Positions 7,571 to 10,056 of a stretch of 10,056 nt of DNA are shown piece by piece. Both the position numbers and the translations under genes were made by a program. Below the pieces are notes generated by a model that saw nothing but the letters and a program-made list of their open reading frames with translations, had not been told where the DNA came from and searched no databases. Positions within the stretch are counted from its first letter, which is position 1. Each line of letters opens with the position of its first letter. Origin of the DNA: Limnohabitans sp. (GTDB lineage Bacteria > Pseudomonadota > Gammaproteobacteria > Burkholderiales > Burkholderiaceae_C); contig JANQXJ010000213.1 of assembly GCA_030729445.1 (NCBI GenBank), forward strand, positions 4,461 through 14,516, read 5' to 3'.

Positions 7571-7734
7571 GGGCGATGTCGCTTCGGGACAGGCACCACG
7601 GTTGGATCCGCATTGGGGGCAAAACCGGGTCATGCAGCGGCTCTGGGCAGAAGGTCGCTACGGGGACATGAAGGGCAGCGCCTGACTGCCTAAGATCAAC
7701 ATTTTTGACCCCTGATTTCATTTGGAGACACGGC

Positions 7735-8709
7735 ATGCATGCTTGGCTTTGCGAGAACCCCACGGGCGTAGACGCCCTCACCTGGAAAGAACTGCCCACC
7801 CCCACACCCGGGCCCGGCCAGGTGCTCATCCAGATTGAAGCGGCCAGCCTGAATTTCCCCGACCTGCTGATCGTTCAAAACAAATACCAAATGAAGCCCG
7901 AGTTGCCCTTTGTGCCGGGCTCCGAATACGCGGGCAAGGTGCAAGCCTTGGGCGAAGGTGTGACGCACCTCAAAGTCGGGCAGAGCGTGGCCTGCCTGTC
8001 GGGCACTGGCGGCTTTGGCACCCACACTCTGGCCCCGGCCAAACTGTGCATGCCTTTGCCTGCCGGTTTTCCGGCCACCGATGGTGCGGCCTTCATCATG
8101 ACCTACGCCACCTCGCACCATGCCCTGGTAGACCGCGCCGCCCTCAAAGCGGGCGAAACCGTGCTGGTGCTCGGCGCTGCTGGCGGCGTGGGCACGGCGG
8201 CCATCCAGATTGCCAAAGCCATGGGGGCCAAAGTCATTGCGGCGGCATCCTCCGACGAAAAATGCGCACTGTGCACCACACTGGGCGCCGATGCCACCAT
8301 CAACTACAGCACCCAAAACCTGCGCGAGGCCCTGAAAACCCTGACCGAAGGCAAAGGCCCCGACGTGGTGTATGACCCCGTGGGCGGCGATCTGGCCGAG
8401 CCCGCCTTCCGCTCCATCGCCTGGCGCGGGCGCTACTTGGTGGTGGGCTTTGCAGGCGGCCCCATCCCCTCGCTGCCACTGAACCTGACATTGCTCAAAG
8501 GCGCATCACTGGTGGGTGTGTTTTGGGGCGACTTTGCCAGACGCGAACCACAAGCCAACGCAGCCATGATGGGCGAGCTGGCCCAGTGGTACGGTCAAGG
8601 CAAGATCAAACCCGTGCTGGACCGCACCATGGCCATGAACGAACTCAAAGCCGCTTACACCTTGATGGGTTCGCGCAGCGTCATGGGCAAGCTGGTGATG
8701 GTCAACTGA
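7735..8709 (+). CDS. Zinc-free medium-chain NADPH:quinone oxidoreductase
   Basis: A 324-aa member of the quinone oxidoreductase (QOR) branch of the medium-chain dehydrogenase/reductase superfamily, predicted to reduce quinones or similar enones with NADPH. The N-terminal GroES-like half includes SLNFPDLLIVQNKY (38-51) and PFVPGSEYAG (58-67). The nucleotide fold carries LVLGAAGGVGTAAIQIAK (144-161), then VYDPVGG (212-218) and RGRYLVVGFAGG (231-242). It lacks the structural-zinc cysteine cluster, as expected for QOR. The C terminus has the usual KP..D....NELKAAY pattern. ATG at 7735 has GGAGA six bases upstream; an in-frame ATG ten codons earlier lacks a ribosome site. TAAGAT at 7691-7696 could be a -10, without a clear -35. 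True substrate is unknown. It diverges from surE and is followed by a series of hairpins. Confidence 0.9.
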   Translation: MHAWLCENPTGVDALTWKELPTPTPGPGQVLIQIEAASLNFPDLLIVQNKYQMKPELPFVPGSEYAGKVQALGEGVTHLKVGQSVACLSGTGGFGTHTLAPAKLCMPLPAGFPATDGAAFIMTYATSHHALVDRAALKAGETVLVLGAAGGVGTAAIQIAKAMGAKVIAAASSDEKCALCTTLGADATINYSTQNLREALKTLTEGKGPDVVYDPVGGDLAEPAFRSIAWRGRYLVVGFAGGPIPSLPLNLTLLKGASLVGVFWGDFARREPQANAAMMGELAQWYGQGKIKPVLDRTMAMNELKAAYTLMGSRSVMGKLVMVN

Positions 8710-8720
8710 TCGGCTGCAAA

Positions 8721-8741
8721 CTGCCCCTCATCGAGGGGCAG
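8721..8741. other. Perfect 9-bp hairpin after the quinone oxidoreductase gene
   Basis: CTGCCCCTC and GAGGGGCAG pair perfectly around a 3-base loop, 11 bp after the stop codon. No T-run follows on the plus strand, so it would be a weak terminator by itself; it may protect the 3' end of the upstream message or act with the next hairpin. Confidence 0.5.
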
Positions 8742-8753
8742 TGCCAAAGAAAA

Positions 8754-8781
8754 AAGCCCGTGAGACGCATCTCACGGGCTT
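8754..8781 (-). terminator. Strong leftward rho-independent terminator
   Basis: A perfect 12-bp stem (AAGCCCGTGAGA with TCTCACGGGCTT) on a CGCA loop. On the minus strand the stem is followed by TTTTTTCTTT (counting the last stem bases), an excellent U-tract. On the plus strand it is followed only by GGTTCT. It therefore favours leftward transcripts, although no intact leftward gene ends here; the plus-strand oxidoreductase gene may use it less efficiently. Confidence 0.8.
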
Positions 8782-8786
8782 GGTTC

Positions 8787-8814
8787 TGGCGGAAACGGAG
8801 GAAACCATCCGCCA
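8787..8814 (-). other. Inverted repeat containing a tRNA-Ser-like 3' end
   Basis: TGGCGGA (8787-8793) and TCCGCCA (8808-8814) pair perfectly. Read leftward, 8801 to 8787 is CCTCCGTTTCCGCCA, which looks like the T-stem end, acceptor strand, G discriminator and CCA of a bacterial tRNA-Ser. It stops six bases before the leftward terminator stem, as a real tRNA gene would. Farther upstream no T-loop, anticodon arm or D-arm can be formed, so this is not an intact tRNA. It may be a remnant or an attachment-site fragment, or a coincidental hairpin. Confidence 0.4.
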
Positions 8815-8941
8815 TAACCATGAAGTCTCATACAGACCCAAAATCAAATAAACATATTACTCGTCAGATACTTAGCTCAATTTTAGTTCCAGATAGACCC
8901 TTGTAATTCCACATCATCCCCTAACATATGGCCTACAGAAT
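8815..8941. other. AT-richer stretch without genes
   Basis: This segment is clearly more AT-rich than the flanking genes and contains stops in all frames I followed. No promoter, RNA or convincing small gene is seen. Together with the hairpins and the element to its right, it makes a gene-free gap of about 515 bases from 8710 to 9224. Confidence 0.55.
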
Positions 8942-9090
8942 TGTTGACGCCGATGCCAAATTGACCACCTGTGCCGACTTTGACTGACCAGGGGAGATGG
9001 CCTTAAACCCGCCTAGACACTGGGATTTTCTGCTTCTAGGCTGGTCATTGAGTTTCGGCACACCTGGTCAAATTAGCGTCGGCGCCTACA
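8942..9090. mobile_element. 149-bp MITE-like element with IS21-type inverted ends
   Basis: Two arms of 51 bp, 8942-8992 and 9040-9090, face each other and match without gaps at about 38 of 51 positions. The outermost bases are TGT on the left and ACA on the right. Shared blocks inside each arm include CGCCGA, TTGACCA-like, TGTGCCGA and TGACCAG. Repeated TGACCA motifs and TG/CA tips resemble the multi-repeat ends of IS21-family insertion sequences. The 47-bp centre contains a smaller inverted repeat (GCCTAGA 9011-9017, TCTAGGC 9035-9041) and no istA or istB. No target duplication flanks these exact tips. The inverted repeat is directly visible; the IS21 link is from memory of the family. Confidence 0.65.
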
Positions 9091-9111
9091 GGCAATTACC
9101 TAAAACAGGCA

Positions 9112-9158
9112 TAAATCCTGCCCATCCCGCCCTACCCCCCTTGTGTAAATCCTGCCCA
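9112..9158 (+). repeat. 13-bp direct repeat pair
   Basis: TAAATCCTGCCCA occurs at 9112-9124 and again at 9146-9158, 34 bp apart start to start, with a C-rich spacer. It lies between the MITE-like element and the HGG-motif gene. It could be a binding-site pair, a slippage duplication or a recombination scar; no function is shown. Confidence 0.6.
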
Positions 9159-9224
9159 AGCTCATCATCCTATGAACACAACTACATGCCAATGAAGTTC
9201 AAGGCGCAAGGAGTCCTGTGTCAA

Positions 9225-9587
9225 ATGCAATCGAAAGAACGTATGGAACCCACTTTTACCCAGTTCCGCGAGCCGCGCATCTTGGTCTTTGGCCAACACA
9301 GCTGCAATCAGTGCACTGCCAAATCCAAGCGCAGTGGTGCGCGGTGCCTTGCGCCGGCTGTTAAAGGTAAGTCAGTTTGCAGGATGCATGGGGGGAAGTC
9401 CACAGGCCCAAGAACCGAGGAAGGCCGCAATCTCTCCATTAGCGCTAAGTTGGTACACGGAGCAGCAACCAGAAAAATACGCCTGGCACACAAGATTGCA
9501 ATGATGGGCTTAAGGGCCCTAGAAAAAAACGCGCAAAAAAACGGAATTCCTTGGGGAAAAAAAATCCAAGGTCGAAAACCTTGCTGA
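9225..9587 (+). CDS. Small Cys/His protein with HGGxSTGPRT motif
   Basis: The frame encodes 120 aa from ATG 9225. Its core resembles short proteins I know from phages and genomic islands: HSCNQC (25-30), C41, then VCRMHGGKSTGPRTEEGR (51-68) and HGAATRKIR (78-86). C27, C30, C41, C52 and H55 could bind zinc; no function is established. The frame is open back to 8997, but that part runs through the MITE-like element and is unlikely to be coding. AGGAG at 9209-9213 precedes ATG 9225 by 11 bases; ATG 9243 is an alternative. The tail after about residue 100 is lysine/asparagine-rich and built on A7, A7 and A8 runs. Removing one A from the last run would extend the frame through SKVENLADMWDQDGW, so the true C terminus is uncertain. 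It is AT-richer than the housekeeping genes. Confidence 0.65.
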   Translation: MQSKERMEPTFTQFREPRILVFGQHSCNQCTAKSKRSGARCLAPAVKGKSVCRMHGGKSTGPRTEEGRNLSISAKLVHGAATRKIRLAHKIAMMGLRALEKNAQKNGIPWGKKIQGRKPC

Positions 9588-9670
9588 CATGTGGGACCAG
9601 GATGGGTGGACTACTGACAGCCCCCCCTACATACAGCCTATGACAGCATTTATTTCAAGGCTACCCGCCC

Positions 9671-10030
9671 TTACAAGTCAAACACCACAACTTCTGCACT
9701 TGCACCTAAGCGCATCGGCAGCAAGGATGTCCCCACCCCGCGTGAGACAAACAAAGAGCAGCCAGGAACATCGTAAAAACCAGCAACAAAGCGGCCGCTC
9801 CCTCGAGGCCTGATGGGCGCCCACCCGCCCAAAGTAAACTGCCCGCCGTGCGTGTGACCCGCTAGGCACAGGTCGAAATGTCGATTGGTCATCCGCTTGG
9901 TCACTTCAGCTTGGTCAAAGAATGCGGGTGAATGTTGAACTACCACTGTCAGTGCGCTCTTGCCATTTGCGGCAGCATCCAGCAGCTGTACGTCAGGGCG
10001 ACCAGCCGTCAACGCGTGAAGCTCGAGGCC
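9671..10030 (-). pseudogene. Metallophosphoesterase, C-terminal part with upstream in-frame stop
   Basis: About 119 sense codons are visible, read leftward. They contain the last two metal-binding blocks of calcineurin-like phosphoesterases: VVVQHSPAFF and LCLAGHTHGGQFT. A typical end follows, FVSRGVGTSLLPMRLGASAEVVVFDL. The earlier blocks (DxH, GD and GNH) are not in this frame: a TAA at 10031-10033 closes it 23 bases from the window edge. A TTG at 10012 could open a 113-aa frame, but it has no good ribosome site and would lack half the active site. I therefore read it as the 3' part of a broken, or frameshifted, YkuE-like phosphoesterase gene. A full gene interrupted by a sequencing error cannot be excluded. 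It converges on the HGG-motif gene with no visible terminator between. Confidence 0.65.
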
Positions 10031-10056
10031 TTATCCGTAAGTCAAAGGCATGGGCT

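Noticed and set aside
7541..7633. Upstream extension of surE encoding a zinc-ribbon-like CPQCG sequence
   Set aside because: SurE proteins start at MKILISNDDG, and the extension runs through the likely promoter -10; the cysteine pair is probably chance.
8931..9091. GCCTACAG at 8931-8938 and 9084-9091 as an 8-bp target duplication of the element
   Set aside because: The right copy overlaps the TG...CA tip that matches the left arm, so it belongs to the element, not its flank.
8997..9224. Long N-terminal extension of the HGG-motif protein (76 codons)
   Set aside because: The first part lies inside the inverted-repeat element, the residues show no conserved pattern, and a better-placed start with AGGAG occurs at 9225.
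9790..9807. Adjacent NotI and XhoI sites suggesting a cloning-vector junction
   Set aside because: Read leftward they are ordinary codons of the phosphoesterase (PRGSGRFVAG), which aligns sensibly across them. The CTCGAGGCCT ten-mer recurs at 10022-10031, but this looks accidental.
9589..9813. Separate 74-aa plus-strand gene after the HGG-motif gene
   Set aside because: Most of it is antisense to the phosphoesterase reading frame, with no ribosome site; only its first 20 or so codons might matter, as a frameshifted tail.
1..10056. CRISPR array or known defence operon
   Set aside because: No regularly spaced repeats and no recognisable defence, toxin-antitoxin or retron genes are seen on either strand.

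Overview
The window reads as chromosomal DNA of a betaproteobacterium, most likely Burkholderiales and probably Comamonadaceae-like (Limnohabitans, Rhodoferax or Polaromonas type). This rests on the GC-rich coding style, the protein families and gene arrangement; no database search was possible. About 8.7 kb is dense, ordinary housekeeping sequence. The last 1.3 kb looks accessory and rearranged.

Layout, left to right: the 5' end of lgt (lipoprotein diacylglyceryl transferase, minus) diverges from ilvD (dihydroxy-acid dehydratase, plus), which ends in a perfect 12-bp terminator. A GlcG/HbpS-like small protein gene (minus) diverges from yccA (Bax-inhibitor-1 family membrane protein, plus), which has a good sigma70 promoter. 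A long perfect palindromic terminator separates yccA from the convergent rlmD (23S rRNA m5U methyltransferase).

Upstream of rlmD on the same strand lies a tight surE-pcm-nlpD cluster. Both internal junctions are ATGA stop/start overlaps, so the three genes are probably translationally coupled. They encode nucleotide phosphatase, repair of isoaspartyl-damaged protein, and a LysM/degenerate-M23 envelope lipoprotein that probably activates an amidase. The classical next gene, rpoS, is not there; rlmD follows instead. A zinc-free quinone oxidoreductase gene diverges from surE.

Beyond 8,709 the character changes. Three consecutive hairpins occur; the middle one is a strong terminator only for leftward transcription, and just upstream of it in that direction is a 15-nt sequence that looks like the 3' end of a tRNA-Ser gene ending in CCA. 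Then come an AT-richer stretch without genes, a 149-bp element made of two facing, IS21-like inverted ends with no transposase (MITE-like), a small Cys/His 'HGG-STGPRT' protein gene whose 3' end carries three A7-A8 runs, and the C-terminal part of a metallophosphoesterase with an in-frame stop. The simplest reading is the edge of a mobile or recombined region, possibly joined at a tRNA-Ser attachment site.
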